Below the pieces are notes generated by a model. The model did no database searches. It had not been told where the DNA came from and was given only the letters and a program-made list of their open reading frames with translations. Source: Viridothelium virens (Eukaryota > Ascomycota > Dothideomycetes > Trypetheliales > Trypetheliaceae). From it: a stretch of DNA of 64,000 nt. The DNA is taken from positions 248,001 through 312,000 of the forward strand of contig ML991795.1 of the NCBI GenBank assembly GCA_010094025.1. Reading direction: 5' to 3'. Shown in pieces: positions 1-12,555 of the stretch. The translations under genes and the position numbers were made by a program. Position 1 is the first letter of the stretch. Each line of letters opens with the position of its first letter.

Positions 1-636
1 TTTGTGTCTTTTCTTATCAATCAACAGTCATCGGGAATCGAACTGTATTTTCTTGTATCGATCCAAACATACTCAGGCATGTGGAAGAAGGTCGGCAGAC
101 ACAGATTGCTGTGCTTCAATATTTACCGTAAAATCATGTCTATAATTAAAGATGGCTCAGCTCCGTGCTAAAATCAACGAGAACGGGGTTTCAGACCATG
201 CGAGACGCCTGATCATCCACCATCAAACCTTCACGATTGGATCAGCCTTATTCGTCGGCGTGTCTTCGCACCGATCAGGCTGATGGTTCAGTATTTCCAA
301 GGTCAATAGGTGGCGTTGGAAGGTCCTGGGCTGAAACCATCCCTATTGCAGCTCAAGGAACCTGTCTCAGCCGTGGCGGCATGTGCACCATTACTGCGTT
401 GTAAAATCTCAGTATGTCTCTTCCAAGTAGCTTCGGAATTTGTTATTCCCAGACTACTAGCAAAACGGGCACAAAGTCTTCAGTCGTATCCCTTTTCTAA
501 CTTCTTTGTCTTGCATCGCGAGCTCGATGCTGGACAGGAGCGAACTTAATCTCAAGACGGATGGTACACAGGCCAGCATGGGTGATCAGACTTTTCTACA
601 AGCATGGAGCTTTGAGGATCCGGATAAGTATGACTT
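1..636. other. Intergenic, no gene recognised
   Basis: No open frame here resembles a known family, and those present lack coding-like composition. The stretch probably carries the promoter and 5' UTR of the membrane protein that follows, and may hold an unrecognised 5' exon of it. Confidence 0.4.
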
Positions 637-1821
637 TTGCCTCCCAACATGCGTTATCTCTCGCTCATATCCAGCTCCAGTCCTCTAAGCAGGGCATCCG
701 CGACGAGAAGTAGAGAAGACGTCTTCGCCACAACGGCCATCCTGGATACTGCACTACGGCGTATGACCGAACGTGATATCCAAGTAAGCGCAACAATGAC
801 AACAGCCTGGAGTCCCACTCTTCCCAAGGGCACCCCAAGAAAGCGGCAAACTACCAGACTTTTTAGTCTTGTTGAGAGGCCTGCTCTTCCGCTCACACCC
901 GAAACTGCAGCAGTATCCCCTATCGCTACTATCCAGGTTGGCACCACTTCGTCAACGGTTTTCGTCACACTCACTTCTGTCACGCTTACTTCCGTCTCTA
1001 CTGTGGTTACTCTAAGCTCGACAGTAACTCCTACTTCTATCAAGCAAGCCTGCTCTCAGTCATCTTGTAGCTCAACTCCAGCACCAACACTTTCACAGCC
1101 AACAGAAACGTCGAAACCATCGTCAGGACTATCCAACGGCGCTACCGCTGGTATCGTGATTGGCGTCTTCTTCGCTCTTAGTATGTTATTCTGTCTCTTT
1201 TTTTGGTGGTGGCGACGTTCTGGACGGACTCGTCGCACTTCGCCCACCAAAAAGGGATGGTACAGCGGGATTCTCGGCACTGTCTCGCCGCTCGACAATA
1301 GAATCAACGAGAAGCCCGAGCTTGATGATACCGGGACCATGACTGCCAAAAAGGCTGAACTTCATGGGGATGCGATGGTACTCGAATTGCCGTCCACCCA
1401 GACCCCAATGAATCCTGTCGAGCTCCCTGAGGACACCGTGGAAAGGGAGAGTGGGCAAAGTTCTTCTGGATGTATAGCAGCCCAAAGGCCGCCTCAGCGC
1501 AAGCAGAGCTCGACTTCGTCGACCAGACACCCTTGGCCTGCTAAAATGAAATCGCTACCGTCGGCGATCCCGACTCCTGACTTGCACTCGATGGGTTCGC
1601 ATGATGAGTTACAAGGTAGAACTCTAGTACCTGCAGTATCTTCGGACCTAGTGGAGTCGGGCAAGCAACAAAGCACAATTGAAGGGAAGACGGGAGAATT
1701 AGATAATGAAGAGGCGAAGAGACGAGAAAATTATCCAAAGATCAGGACAAACCTGAAAGACAGGGCAGAAAAGACAGCTTCAAGAGGCATGGGCAACTCT
1801 CTACGCACGATCGCAAGATGA
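637..1821 (+). CDS. Ser/Thr-rich single-pass membrane protein
   Basis: Product unknown. Residues about 90-165 are a Ser/Thr/Val-rich stretch with TSVTLTSVSTVV-like runs, likely O-glycosylated and extracellular. One strong transmembrane segment follows at about 170-192 (AGIVIGVFFALSMLFCLFFW), then a basic stop-transfer (RRSGRTRR) and a disordered cytosolic tail rich in Ser, Pro and Lys. This Ser/Thr ectodomain, one helix, basic flank layout is shared by fungal Mid2/WSC-like wall sensors and many unnamed Pezizomycotina proteins, but no WSC cysteine pattern is visible. No convincing signal peptide follows the annotated Met; an in-frame Met lies at residue 5, and a missed upstream exon carrying the signal peptide is likely. 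The call as a membrane protein is firm; a sensor role is inference. Confidence 0.65.
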   Translation: MPPNMRYLSLISSSSPLSRASATRSREDVFATTAILDTALRRMTERDIQVSATMTTAWSPTLPKGTPRKRQTTRLFSLVERPALPLTPETAAVSPIATIQVGTTSSTVFVTLTSVTLTSVSTVVTLSSTVTPTSIKQACSQSSCSSTPAPTLSQPTETSKPSSGLSNGATAGIVIGVFFALSMLFCLFFWWWRRSGRTRRTSPTKKGWYSGILGTVSPLDNRINEKPELDDTGTMTAKKAELHGDAMVLELPSTQTPMNPVELPEDTVERESGQSSSGCIAAQRPPQRKQSSTSSTRHPWPAKMKSLPSAIPTPDLHSMGSHDELQGRTLVPAVSSDLVESGKQQSTIEGKTGELDNEEAKRRENYPKIRTNLKDRAEKTASRGMGNSLRTIAR

Positions 1822-2162
1822 GAGGCTGAAGATAGAGTAGGCCGAGTAAGATGTATCACGGAATGAGGATTGCTCCACGAATTGTAGTATACAGACCAAA
1901 AACGCCCTAAAACCCCCAATACTTATTTGTACAAGGTATCATAGCCAAACAGTGCGGAAGGCTTCTGGCTTATTTCGTTCACCATGAATCTATTACGACG
2001 CTCCGGATCACACTTTGCCCTTAGAAATGGGTGTTTTTGGCCCAGATATGGCCGATAGGGATTAAATGCAAAGCTTCCCCAAGGCTACACGCCTTAAGCG
2101 ACGCCGCATCCGTATCTCCCACCTCTGCATCTCTTGCCATAAGGAGTACGATAGTTCCTCGG
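1822..2162. other. Intergenic between convergent genes
   Basis: Lies between the ends of the + strand membrane protein and the - strand rhodopsin-domain gene, so it should hold both 3' UTRs. Nothing else was seen. Confidence 0.4.
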
Positions 2163-3657
2163 CTAGACCGGACCTTTACTCTTGTCGCTCTCTCCGTCAA
2201 CATCAATCTCTGTCCATACGCTAATTCCATCATACGCCTTCTGCACACTTTTCTTAATTTCCTCCTGCGTCCTTAGACTCGCCTTCCGCACCGAGACCTG
2301 CCGACTCACATTCGCCGGTGGTGCGTTGTGGTCGACCCTTGTAATCATGGTAAATGTGCGACTCCCTACGCGCACTTCCGGCCCTGAGACATCGTTACGC
2401 ATGCGCAAATAATGTGCTGGCCATGCACTCGCCATCCGAATTCGATCCTTTGACCTTGAGGACCAGGACCTCACGGATCCGAGAATCGATCGATGCTGCT
2501 CGAAGAATGAGCCAGAGTTCTGCGATGATTTGCGCGGCCTTGATCTAGGTTTCTGGAGTGGGGTGGTAGACTCCGTCCTTGCCTTGGGGCTGCGACTCGA
2601 GCCTGAGTCTGGGCGATCAACAGACCCATAGAGAATGAGGTTGAGGAGCGGTCGGAGGGAGGCAAGGGAGGAGCATATGATCCCCGTGTTGATCTCGACA
2701 GCACTCCAGATTTGCGTATTGACGAAAGTCCAGGTAACATCAAGAGACTTGAGGAGGTTGAGCTCGAATTGGATGATGAAGACGAAGCGAGATATGGCCA
2801 CGCCTATGTCACTGCAGGCCGTCAGTTAAGATCAGCAATGTCGAGCACCAACTAGCTCCAAGCTCGAACGGACGACCTGAGTCGAGCTGAAAAGCCGTTG
2901 AGTCCCAAACCCCATCAATGATAGCATTGGGAGCGTGAAGAGTCGAGACTTACAAAATGCCAATGGCGAAGATGCCACATACAGCGAGCTTTTGCGCCCT
3001 TGGAAGATTGAGCTGCCAAACCTGGTACATCGGCAGGATCAAGATGGCGATATCCGTCACAATGTTTATGGCTGAGTTCGAGAGATATGCGGGCTCAGCC
3101 TGTACCCTACACACAGGTGCCATTGCCGGATTCATCACGGCCTCCATGGAGAATCGCGTCCAGGCGCCCTTCACAGGCGAACAGTCGAAGATCGTGACAA
3201 GTAGAAACGCCACTCCCCACGCGGCCACCACGCCGCCCAGGACATAAATCGCAATGCGGACCGTCTTGCTCTCCCGAAAGATACGCCAATACATCACGAG
3301 CACCGAGAACTTCACCATGACAATGGTCAGCGTGTAGCTGATTTCGGTGACGAACAGCCCGATGGCCCAGCGCACAGCGGCAGTCGGGGGATCTGGGGCG
3401 ACGTAAATGTGGCGGCCGAGTCCGTTGTTCACCATGTAGACGGTATCGGTGAAGAAGAGGACCGCCGCGGCAACGAGGGCCGGCAGCATCAGGTAGTCAT
3501 CCCACCAGAAGGGAAGATGCGATAAGCGGCGGGAGACGAAACGAAGAATGACAATGATGAGTGCGAAGGAGAATGTGAAGACGTTGGCGAAGAGCAGGCC
3601 TGGAATGCGGGATTCATGGAGGTGAGTGTGGGGTGGAGGGGTGAGAGGAGACGCCAT
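2163..3657 (-). CDS. Fungal rhodopsin-domain (PTH11-like) integral membrane protein
   Basis: A seven-helix membrane protein of the large fungal rhodopsin-like family (Pfam fungal_rhodopsin), distantly related to PTH11-type receptors; the ligand and role of most members are unknown. The model has two exons, 2954-3657 and 2163-2811 on the minus strand, joined across an intron at 2812-2953 (GTAAGT donor, CTGAC branch, CTGCAG acceptor) that keeps frame and gives about 450 residues. The family hallmark WWDDYLML follows the first helix, and further helices end near the exon junction. Cysteines in the extracellular loops (DCSPVKGAW, and PVCRV before helix 6) fit the family. The tail of about 180 residues is cytosolic, Ser/Arg-rich and disordered. 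I chose the Met at 3657 for its GCCATGG context; another in-frame Met lies at 3717. Confidence 0.85.
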
Positions 3658-4487
3658 GGCGAAGGAGATGTTGGAGGAAATTATTACTGAGGTTTTGAAG
3701 AAGGCTCGTGCAAGCAAAGATTCAAGATGGAAATGTAGACATCAGAGATGAAATATTGTTCCTACCAAACGGTCATCTCGCGTGCTGGGGGCATAGCCGG
3801 TATTTGTCTACACGAGTCGTTGCATCTCAGTGAATTTACTTGGGCCTTCTTGCACGCTGCCAAAATCCCAAACTTCCTCGTGTTTCTCCTCGTGGGAAAC
3901 CGTCACAGTCATATGTGAGCTTCTTAGCTGGAGTACTCCTAATGGCCAAAGTTGGCGAAGAACAGCAGTCGTTAGAGTAGACCCTGGTGTCAGCCTTGCC
4001 TATTGAAACCATAGCGTCGTATATCTTATCCAGATCTCGTCTGTTGAAGCGCGCGGCTCAAGTTGCAACTCTAAATAAGGTTTCTAATTGAGGGGAGGAG
4101 TTTGGTGGTGAGGCGAACGATCGACGGGATCGACGAACAGGATCTTCCCCAGACAAGCTTTGCTTCAAGCTCAAACGTCATCTCATCCCCATCACCACGA
4201 GACACCGACCACCCTGACATTGTTCGCTCCTACCACGCGTTCCTACCTAAGCGTTTCCTATCGCGAGATTATCTTCCTAGTCTCAGGTCCCATTCGTGTG
4301 TTTGAGCCTCGTATTCATCGGCAAGGCCCGGATTCCGTGAGCCCTAAAATGACATCTGAAGTATTGTTTCTTTTGTGATAAGACCTCTAACCATTCCTCA
4401 CGACGATGCCCTAGATCCTTTCTCACGAAAGCTGTTTGTGATCGAATTGCCAATTCTTGACCTCTCGAATCGCAAAATACTGTCGCC
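3658..4487. other. Intergenic, promoter region of the rhodopsin-domain gene
   Basis: Upstream of the rhodopsin-domain gene and downstream of the next minus-strand gene. Overlapping frames on the plus strand here are Ser/Pro-rich and look non-coding. No repeat was seen. Confidence 0.4.
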
Positions 4488-5392
4488 TCAATTCAGCGAC
4501 AGATTGACTAGACCATCGCAGATAAGTTTCCCATTACGATCCACCAGATCCATCTCCTCCAGGAACGTCCCCAAATGCTCCTCCATCCCCAGCGCCGACA
4601 TCTCCTCCACCAGCCAATCATGCGAGACTTGCTCACCGACAAGGAACCTCTTCGTCTCCTATACACAATCTCATCAGCGTCCCTTCAAAACCCACGCACT
4701 CCCCCATCAAAACAGAAAAGAGTCTCAGCAATGCCTACCCCATAAACCTCCCTCATACAAATCAACCCATCATCCGCCGCCAACACCACCGACCTCAACC
4801 AATCCACCTTCCGAAACCCCTTCGCCCGCATATAGCGATACCCCTCCTTGACCGTCTCATTCAGCAGCCGCACCGTCGCATCCAGATCGCGTATCCGCCG
4901 GCGATGCGACTCTTCAGCGCCAAGTGGGCCGATATGCCGCTCGTAGTGCACGCTCAGCGCGTCCTGGATGGCGTCGACGTCGCGGCGTGACGGCCGCGGG
5001 CTCGAGTGCAGGTACACCTTGCGGCACGAGATGAAGTCCTGGAAGGCGCGGTCGAGCCGCGTGATTGCGGAGCTGTACAGCGGGGTTATGGTGAGGGTGT
5101 GGCGGGCGGGGGCGCCGTAGAGGATGCGGCTGAGGACGTGGAAGGTGGTGAGGGTGCGTTTGAGTTCTGTGCGCGGGGCAGTGAGTAGGGATGGGGTGGG
5201 GTGGGGTGGGGGCGGCTGGGTGTGAAAGGCGAGAACATACTGACTTTGAGTAGGTTCCAGAGCTGGTTCTCTTCTTCGACGGTGAAGTTGGGTCTTCTGA
5301 TGCTATCGTCAGTGAAGCTCATTGCTGTGTAAGGAAATGGTATGCGGAGATTACCCGTCATTCCATAGGTCGTCTAGCTCGACTGAGGCCAT
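4488..5392 (-). CDS. Small conserved-looking fungal protein of unknown function, four exons
   Basis: I do not recognise the family. The model is built from splice signals on the minus strand: the first exon starts at 5392 (MASVELDDLWNDG), a 59-bp intron joins to RPNFTVEEENQLWNLLK, a second intron (GTATGT donor, CACAG acceptor, near 5168-5246) joins to LKRTLTTFHVLSRIL, and a third at 4659-4738 (GTAGGC donor, TATAG acceptor) joins VYG to ETKRFLVGEQ. All joins preserve frame and end at a TGA at 4488-4490, giving about 225 mostly helical, charged residues. There is no membrane segment or signal peptide. That three independent joins give one coherent frame supports a real gene; with the introns left in, it appears only as broken pieces. 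Confidence 0.6.
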
Positions 5393-6046
5393 GATGATGC
5401 TCTGTTAAGGAGTGGACGCTGTAAGTCGATGAATGCTGACTTGAAATCGAATCGTGAGCGAAGCAGGGCATTACCAATATCCATAAATGTGGAAGAATGA
5501 GTAAATGCTGCAAAGCAACACTCTCGATGTGACGGGGATGAGTTTAGGCGTGTTTTCTCCCATATTGTGTGAGGGGAATGGTAAGTGAATGAGTGAGTAT
5601 CGCAACACGACCTGAAAACTTTACTTTAGCACCAAGAACACCCTAATCTCCAGCTTGTAACACTGCTGAAGTCTCCTTCATATAGCCTAGTACAGCGTGA
5701 TGTTGACATGGCTGGCGGAGATGAGACGATGGTCTCGCAATAGCGATCGATTTCACTTCGGATTATGTCTTTTTGTTTATCATCATATCCAACAGCATCA
5801 TATTATCCCACCTGAGTGAAGACTTTGATATTGCTTCCATCCTCTCGTAGCTAGTAACACTAGAACGCTCAATATTTTAAACTCATATATTCCTATTATT
5901 CAACACTTATGAGAGTGAAGTGAGACAACTGAATCTAAAGAAGCTTATCCAACAATCCGAGAGTAGCAACAACTTATCATACACTACCGAATGCAGAGAT
6001 ATATCCTATTATATACAAGCTTATACAAGCCTCTCTATACCCTCAC
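5393..6046. other. Intergenic, AT-richer spacer
   Basis: Promoter side of the four-exon gene and 3' side of TIM54. An AT-rich patch lies around 5760-5990. No gene or repeat recognised. Confidence 0.4.
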
Positions 6047-7652
6047 TCATCCTTCTCCCTTCCCAATCTTCCTTATCCGATCTTCCTCCTCCGCATCCAA
6101 GACGAAGCGCCTCATCCGCTCCGCAATCCTCTCATCTAGCACCACCCCATCCAACCACATACTCTCCGCTCTCCGCTCCCCCTTCTCCTCATCCTCCCCC
6201 CACCGCTTTTCCCATTCCTTCCTCACACTCTTCGGCCAATCCCGCTCTTCCCAGTCCAAAGATTTTGCTTGCTCGCTTTGCTCTCCTTCGGCTCCCACTC
6301 CGGCACCTTCCCCACTCCCATGGTCCGCTGCTGAAGTAGAACTCCATGGTTCTGAAGCAGATGAGGATAAGGAAGAATTTTGAAATGGCCGAGACGAAGC
6401 GAATACGGCGGCCGCGACTTCACGGCCAATCTGGTCCGCGAGGTAGCGCCGGGTGAGGTAACGCCCAAGACGGATGCGTGTGTTGAGAAAGCCGAGAATG
6501 TGGGGGTGAGGGATTAGAGCATAGGGACCGAGCGTTGAAGGGAGGGTCGGAGGAAGAGGGGAGGAGTTGTAGGCAGAAGGAGGAAGGTAAGGAGGAGGTG
6601 GCGTAGGTTTTTTTGGTTTAGATTCGGACTCAGACTCGGACTCGGAATCAGAAGGTTCGCTTTCATCGGGTGCGGATCCTGGGGGTTGAACGGTGGGAGG
6701 AGCGTCGTCGGTTTGGGTTGTGGAAGGTGAGCCAGAGAGGTTGTCTATAGGGTCGGACAATGGTGTTGAAGTTGACTCTGGCGTTGAAGACAGCTGCCAG
6801 GGCTCTCCTCCTATCGCACTTTGGTCCGTCGTTGAAGGCTGACTCTCATCGCCTCCCTCCTCTTTCGGTCTCTTCAGAGGTCCCAGCCACCCCTCGTGCA
6901 GCCCCCTGACATACTCCTTCCAAACATGCCTCCCAATAACAATATCCCCTCCGATACCCTCATACTCCTTCACTCCATTTAGCTCTCTCACAGATTCAAT
7001 TGCGTCTTCTTTATTTGCCTCTTCCTTGCCCCATTGCTCCAGATCTGCTTCATCAAGCACTACCCCCTCTGCCTTTCTCCTTTTCCGTCGAATCCTCTCG
7101 GCGGTCCCAGCCCTCACGTCTCCTTCCCTTCTACCCTCAACAACATCCCAGTCCACACCACCCTTCTCCAATACAGGACGTACATACTCGTGGAAATGTT
7201 CGCGCGCAATCCTGAGGCCGTCGCCCGGTGGTGCCGCAAGGTAGACAGTGAGACGTCGAGGCATCTGCTTCGTCGACAGAGGATCCTTCTGTAGATGCGA
7301 GACTACGCGGGCCCATTTTTCCTGGCTCTTTCTCTTGTAGTGCCGGTCGTAGAGGATGGCGCAGGTGAAGGAGGTGGTGATGGTTAAGAAGATAAGCCAA
7401 TTCCGCGATGGAAGTTTAGGCTTCCAGTTTGGTATACCTATGAAGAGAATCATTTATCAGTCATTTTGTTGCTATACGGTCCTGGACATGTTGAGGGAGC
7501 TTGAGACTCGGCATACCTAGCATACGCAAGGCCGGATTCTGCCTGGGCGCCGCCTCCGCTGCTTTCGCCGTGGAACTGGCATTAGGGCTACTTGAAGTGG
7601 ACGACTTTTCTGAGGATGAAGGTGATGCATTTTGGCGCGGTGGTTCGGACAT
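6047..7652 (-). CDS. TIM54: Mitochondrial inner membrane translocase subunit Tim54
   Basis: Tim54 is a subunit of the TIM22 complex, which inserts carrier proteins into the mitochondrial inner membrane. Two exons, 7517-7652 and 6047-7437 on the minus strand, join across a 79-bp intron (GTATGC donor, CTGAT branch, CATAG acceptor) to read NPALRMLGIPNWKPKLPSRN, the family's N-terminal signature. A single helix (about residues 57-76, NWLIFLTITTSFTCAILY) follows, then the conserved TVYLAAPPGDGLRIAREHF block and EYVRPVLEKGGVDWDVVEGRREGDV continuing into the intermembrane-space domain. The middle is low-complexity (a Ser-Glu-Ser run and Pro-rich linker), and the end carries the LGRYLTRRYLADQIGREVAAAV block. 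At about 508 residues it is of normal length. Identification is firm. Confidence 0.95.
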
Positions 7653-8120
7653 GGCCTGCGCCGCAAGCTTTGGGAAAGACGATAGAGAGTTTGGGAATCT
7701 TTTTTGACATTGCCCAGGGTCTGAAAAGCTTTGACCTCCTTAGGCTATCCACTTCCAATCCACAACTCCGCAGTCTTTTTCGGGATTTTTGCATTTACTG
7801 TCTCTATGGTTTGGGGAAATTTATCATGAAAATAGATACAATGAATATTAGGGTCTTTCGAAAATATCCCTCTAACCCACAATGGCAGGTTATATTTCCA
7901 ACGCTTGTTTGTTAAACCGCTTAAGATGATCGCAAAAAAGAAAAGAACCAAAAGTCAAAGACATATACCAAGAACGTAAGGGATATCTTGCTGCCAAAAT
8001 CGACAGGAACAAAACCACCAAACACGAACGATGAGCTCGAACCAAACCGCAATGCCATCGCTCAAACCCATTTTCCTCACCCAACTCTTCGTCGTTCAAC
8101 CACTCATCCGATCTCCATTC
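7653..8120. other. Intergenic between TIM54 and the RGS-LOV gene
   Basis: Contains the TIM54 promoter and the 3' end of the photoreceptor gene. Nothing else seen. Confidence 0.4.
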
Positions 8121-10293
8121 CTATCTATCGACTGTGCGTCCCCTTCCCATCAAACTCGTACTGCGCTTACTGCTCATGCGACTCGCACCCCCGGCACTCC
8201 CATTCGTCCCCGCCCTCTCCACCCCCTTCCCACCCGTGCTCCAGCCATCCCGTCCTTCTCGCCTCAGGTACTCCGCATACAGCCTATTCCCCGTATACTT
8301 CGCGCTCGCCGCGCCCCCAGGACTCGCAACGCTATGGTGATTAGCCGCACCACCTCCACTACCAAGTCCCGCCTCATGATGCGCGAGGTTCTTCATGCTC
8401 AGCTTCGCCAGCACATTCAACTGCCCCGTGATATCCTCCTGCTCCACCATAACCACCATCCAGACGCCGACCTTGTCGTCCGAGCCCATCAGCGGCGTGC
8501 AGTGGATCCAGCGAACCCGCCCTTCGGACCCCGCATGGCTGCCGTTGGTCCCGCCGCCGACGCCGCTGCCGCCGAGGTCGAAGTCGTCGTTGCTGGGGTT
8601 GGAGCCGCCGCTCGGGTGGTGCACGTGCGCGTTCTGCTGCTGCTGCTGCTGCTGCTGCGCTTGGGCTTGGGCTTGCGCGCTCGTGAGCCAGGAGATCTTG
8701 GCTGTGACGCTGACGCCGTGGGAGAGGGCGTCGAGGATGCCGTCGCGGACGTGTGGGGGGCCGCCGATGCGGTCGAGGAATTTGGATTGCATGAGGCCGG
8801 GAATGCGCAGGGCGGGTGAGGTGAAGGTGATGCGGAGGGAGGGCCAGGGTCGGACGAGGAGGAACTGTTGATGGAGTTAGCTTTATGTTGGAAGCGTTGG
8901 TCAAGGTATGACTCTGGAGATTGGCGGGACTTACATTCTGGTAGACACCCGGTAATCTCCCTGAGCTACCGAGTTGTGGGTGCGCCCAGAGACTGCGCTC
9001 TTGCGCCGATTCCATACCTAGGATCCGTCTTTGCGGTCTTGTACCATCTCTTGTCCCTGGTCGGACTGGTGTTGATGACTCGCTCCCACGGCTATAACTT
9101 CGATCTCGCTTCTTGACTACCTCGACCTCTTCGTTCGTAAGCAATTGACCCAGCTCTCCCATTGTCGCTAATGGTGTTTTATGTTTTTCCTTCTCCCCAA
9201 ATCGTGCTTCAGCCTTGTCTTGCGTGAGAAGTTGTTCAAACGATTCGAGACCTCGACCACCGATGATGAGTTTACTAACGTCGATTTGACAGCCGATAAA
9301 ATAGCGCACGTTACCCTTATTATCGTAAAGCGGTGCAATCATGACTAGATTCATGAACGGAGACCCATCCCTCCTGTAGTTAAGTATCGTTTCGCAGATT
9401 TCTTGACCTGCACCTATTGCTTCTATCAGTCTTCTCGTAGCAGCTGGCTGTGTCTTCGGTCCTTGAAGAAATCGACAGTTTCGACCGATAACATAATCTT
9501 TGCCATATTGTGTAGTATTATAGAACTCTTCAGATGCATAGACGAGCGGATTGTCTGCGACAGAAGGATCGCTCAAGCAGTATACCTCTGCCAGACCACT
9601 GACCATCTCCCGCATTATTGGTGCGTTGTTGCCGGTGATTTCTTTCACAAGACATTCCGTCACAAGCTGCACAAGGCGGTAGGTGATGTAGGCTGGGAGG
9701 GCCTCCTCAACGACTTCCTCCTCTGTTCTTCTAGATCGCGCTTCGAATTGGCTGTCTAGGTGTGCCGCTATTTGGTCATGGCCCAATGATGGACCCATGC
9801 TATGAGCGACAGCATTTGCATATTCTACCGCCTTTGTTGCTTTTTGCGATTCCAGAAATCGAGCTAGGATAGGTTCGTCTTGTGGTCTGTAGTTGCGCAG
9901 GAATGCGTTGAACCGTGAAGCTTGCGTCGGGTCTTGTAAAATAGCTTTCAGATGGTCGCTAGAGAACAATCGTTCCGACAATGCCTCGACGTTGGATTGC
10001 GAAACTGATGGTAGCGGCGGTTTGAGGTCATACGATTGAATTTCGTCGGCCGGAGAAAGATCTTGGGTCGTCGGATCTGTGGGAGCTGGATCTTTCACTT
10101 CGTCCAAGGGATCGCCCAATGCATTGTCCTGATCAAAAATCGATGACGGGGTATCAGATGCGTCCGTAATTGGAGACATTGTGGGACGCGGAAGCTCATT
10201 GGGATCACGAAGATCTGGTCCGTGATTCGAGTGAGGGACTTGATCATTGGGAAAAGGTATTAAATTTGAGGCACTAAAGACAGAGACCGGCAT
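8121..10293 (-). CDS. RGS-LOV blue-light receptor (BcLOV4-type)
   Basis: A flavin-binding blue-light sensor fused to a G-protein regulator. Exons 8935-10293 and 8121-8864 join across a 70-bp intron (GTAAGT donor, CTAACT branch, CAACAG acceptor) to give about 700 residues. The order is a disordered acidic N-terminus (1-100), an RGS-like helical domain (about 103-222, starting LSERLFSSDHLKAIL), and a LOV domain (about 232-350) with the photoactive cysteine motif GRNCRFLQGP (Cys273) and NYRRDGSPFMN, the FMN-contacting strand. After a Ser/Arg linker comes a second conserved block (FLLVRPWPSLRITFTSPALR, then FLDRIGGPPHVRDGIL), which contains a QA/poly-Q insert and a WIHCTPLMG strand. This RGS, LOV, conserved C-terminal block layout is that of Botrytis BcLOV4, which binds the membrane in light. 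Light-driven RGS activity here is inference. Confidence 0.9.
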
Positions 10294-12555
10294 GGTCGGA
10301 CTCTCTTTTCTGAAATCGAAAATAATGAGGTGACTCGATCATCAGTTATGACGCCGTCACTCATCATGCAGCCACACTGCCGGACCACGAAACGTCATGG
10401 AATACCCCGGATCTGAAACGAGATAAAGTTCAGACTCGTTAGAAAGAGACAAGAAGGATGAGAAAGAATGTGCGAGGGGCCTTTTATGAAGATGCGAAAA
10501 AACAATTAGCCTCGCACATCGTATGAAGGAGCCGTACCGGGAAGATTTATATCGAATCACTCCCTGTCATTATTTGCATGTCGTTGATTATCCTGAAGGC
10601 TCATCATCGCGTGTACCTGCTCCTAGCCCCAGCCACCCGGTTGGACTAAGGGCGTAGCCGCATTCAGCTCGATACCGAGGGTGCGTGGGTGGGCGGGAAA
10701 GTTTGGAGCTCGTTGCAGAGCCTGGGCTGGCATGTTTGGAGGAGTGGAGCCGTACTTGGACAGGGGGACCTGCCAGCTCGAGCCCAGATTACCTACGAGG
10801 CGTGCAATAACAACTCAAGAGGAGCTCAGGCTTCGAGCGTGAATCGTCAGTGGAGTTTGGAGGATGGGCGGGAAGGATGCGCCATCTACTCCGTAGTGCC
10901 ATCAGAGATTAGCAGATGCATCCGCGATCCAGCCGCCGATCGTAAAATCGCTTTCGATACTGAACTACGTACCTATGTCCTCCGTACATAAGCACGATAA
11001 GCTACACCAACACCAGACTGAGCAGCGATAATTACGGAAATTTGGGATTGGGATTTCTGGGGTAGGCTTGACTGCGAATGGGATGAAAACCGGATCTAGG
11101 CCACAATGACAGCCGCTAGCTTGGAGTTTGTTTTGTTCCTGGTGTTTTACCGTAACGTCATTAGAAGTCCAATCGGTGGACGGTCCCCAGGGCACGCTAG
11201 AATAATAATACCGTGTGGCTTAAGGGGCTGAAGGTTTGCCAGGTGTTGGAATAGCTTCTGCTTCCGGTCTGGCATAACAGCTAATGGGTAAGGTCCCAGT
11301 GGTCGGCACTCAGGGCACCAGTTCGGCATATTCAATACGCCATCTCAGTCATGCGACATCTCGTTCAACGGCATTACGAATCTCGAATGCAATGGCTGCG
11401 GCCCTTCCCACTCCCTGTATAACCGGGCGTTCGTCTACAAATCGCTTGAGATTTGTCCTCATCCTTGCAGCATATCCTAAGATGCTAAGAAGTACGGCTC
11501 GCTCCACACACAGCGTCGGATCACAGCGAGGATCGCGGATCGATCCTTGCTAGTGTTCTTATGCATAAGAGATTGCACCTTCATCTTGTTGACAGACACA
11601 CTCCCTGGGTGCAGTTCCTGCCTGTACAGTCCAATGAAGCTATTGTAAACTCAGATCGGCGCAAACCAGACCACCAACCCATCCGGGAGATATAATGCCA
11701 ATTAAGAAAAGCATTCCAGCAGCATCTGAGCATATGATATTCTGTAACTGAACTTCGATCTTCGCATGTAGTGCTGGGTTATATGCCAGGGAGACAAATG
11801 TTCTGAGTACCCTGCAGGTCAAATCTATGCAGGCTCCCTGGCCTGCCTTCAACATCGATCAATCCTTTGATACAGTTCCGGAAGAAAGTCTAGCCTGCAA
11901 TGTCCCCAGGGTCACGCGATCAATAAGACACATGAGGTACCCAGGTGACATACCATATTCAAGGTCCTTTGTGAAAGGCTACATACTAATCTACAAGAGC
12001 AACCAAATGAACATGGGGAAATTAGTAAGAGACGCGTGTTCGGGACTTATTCTTGATAGGGCATGTAGCTACACGCGATACTGTTGTATTTACGTACGCT
12101 ACGATATTCATCTAGAGATAGAAATTGTCAATCCGACTTGAATGGCTCTATAATACATATTTCTGGCCTGTCATCTCTCTGGGCCATTTCCGTCATGAGT
12201 CTTTCCATAGATAAGCTCAGCTAGGTACATTTACGGATTCGTTTCTACACAACGATCAAGGAATCTCGAAACGCTTTATGAAGAGAGCTAGGAAACGAGT
12301 AGTCTCTCGAAGTTCACTAATATAGTTGTCAGTTCGTCCGTTATACTCTACAAATTGTACAACAGCCCGAAAATTCCGAAAAAAACGCTGAGAAGCGCCA
12401 AGCACTCGGTTTGCGGTACAACCGCTTTCTCCAAGATGCAGGAGGATCTATTATGAGTAGACTTCAGATTTTAGGTCCTTCCTGTAGCTAGCTCTGCTGC
12501 TTTTTATATTCATTTATGACCTTGGACCTATCAGCAGAACCAAGTTGCCGTAACT

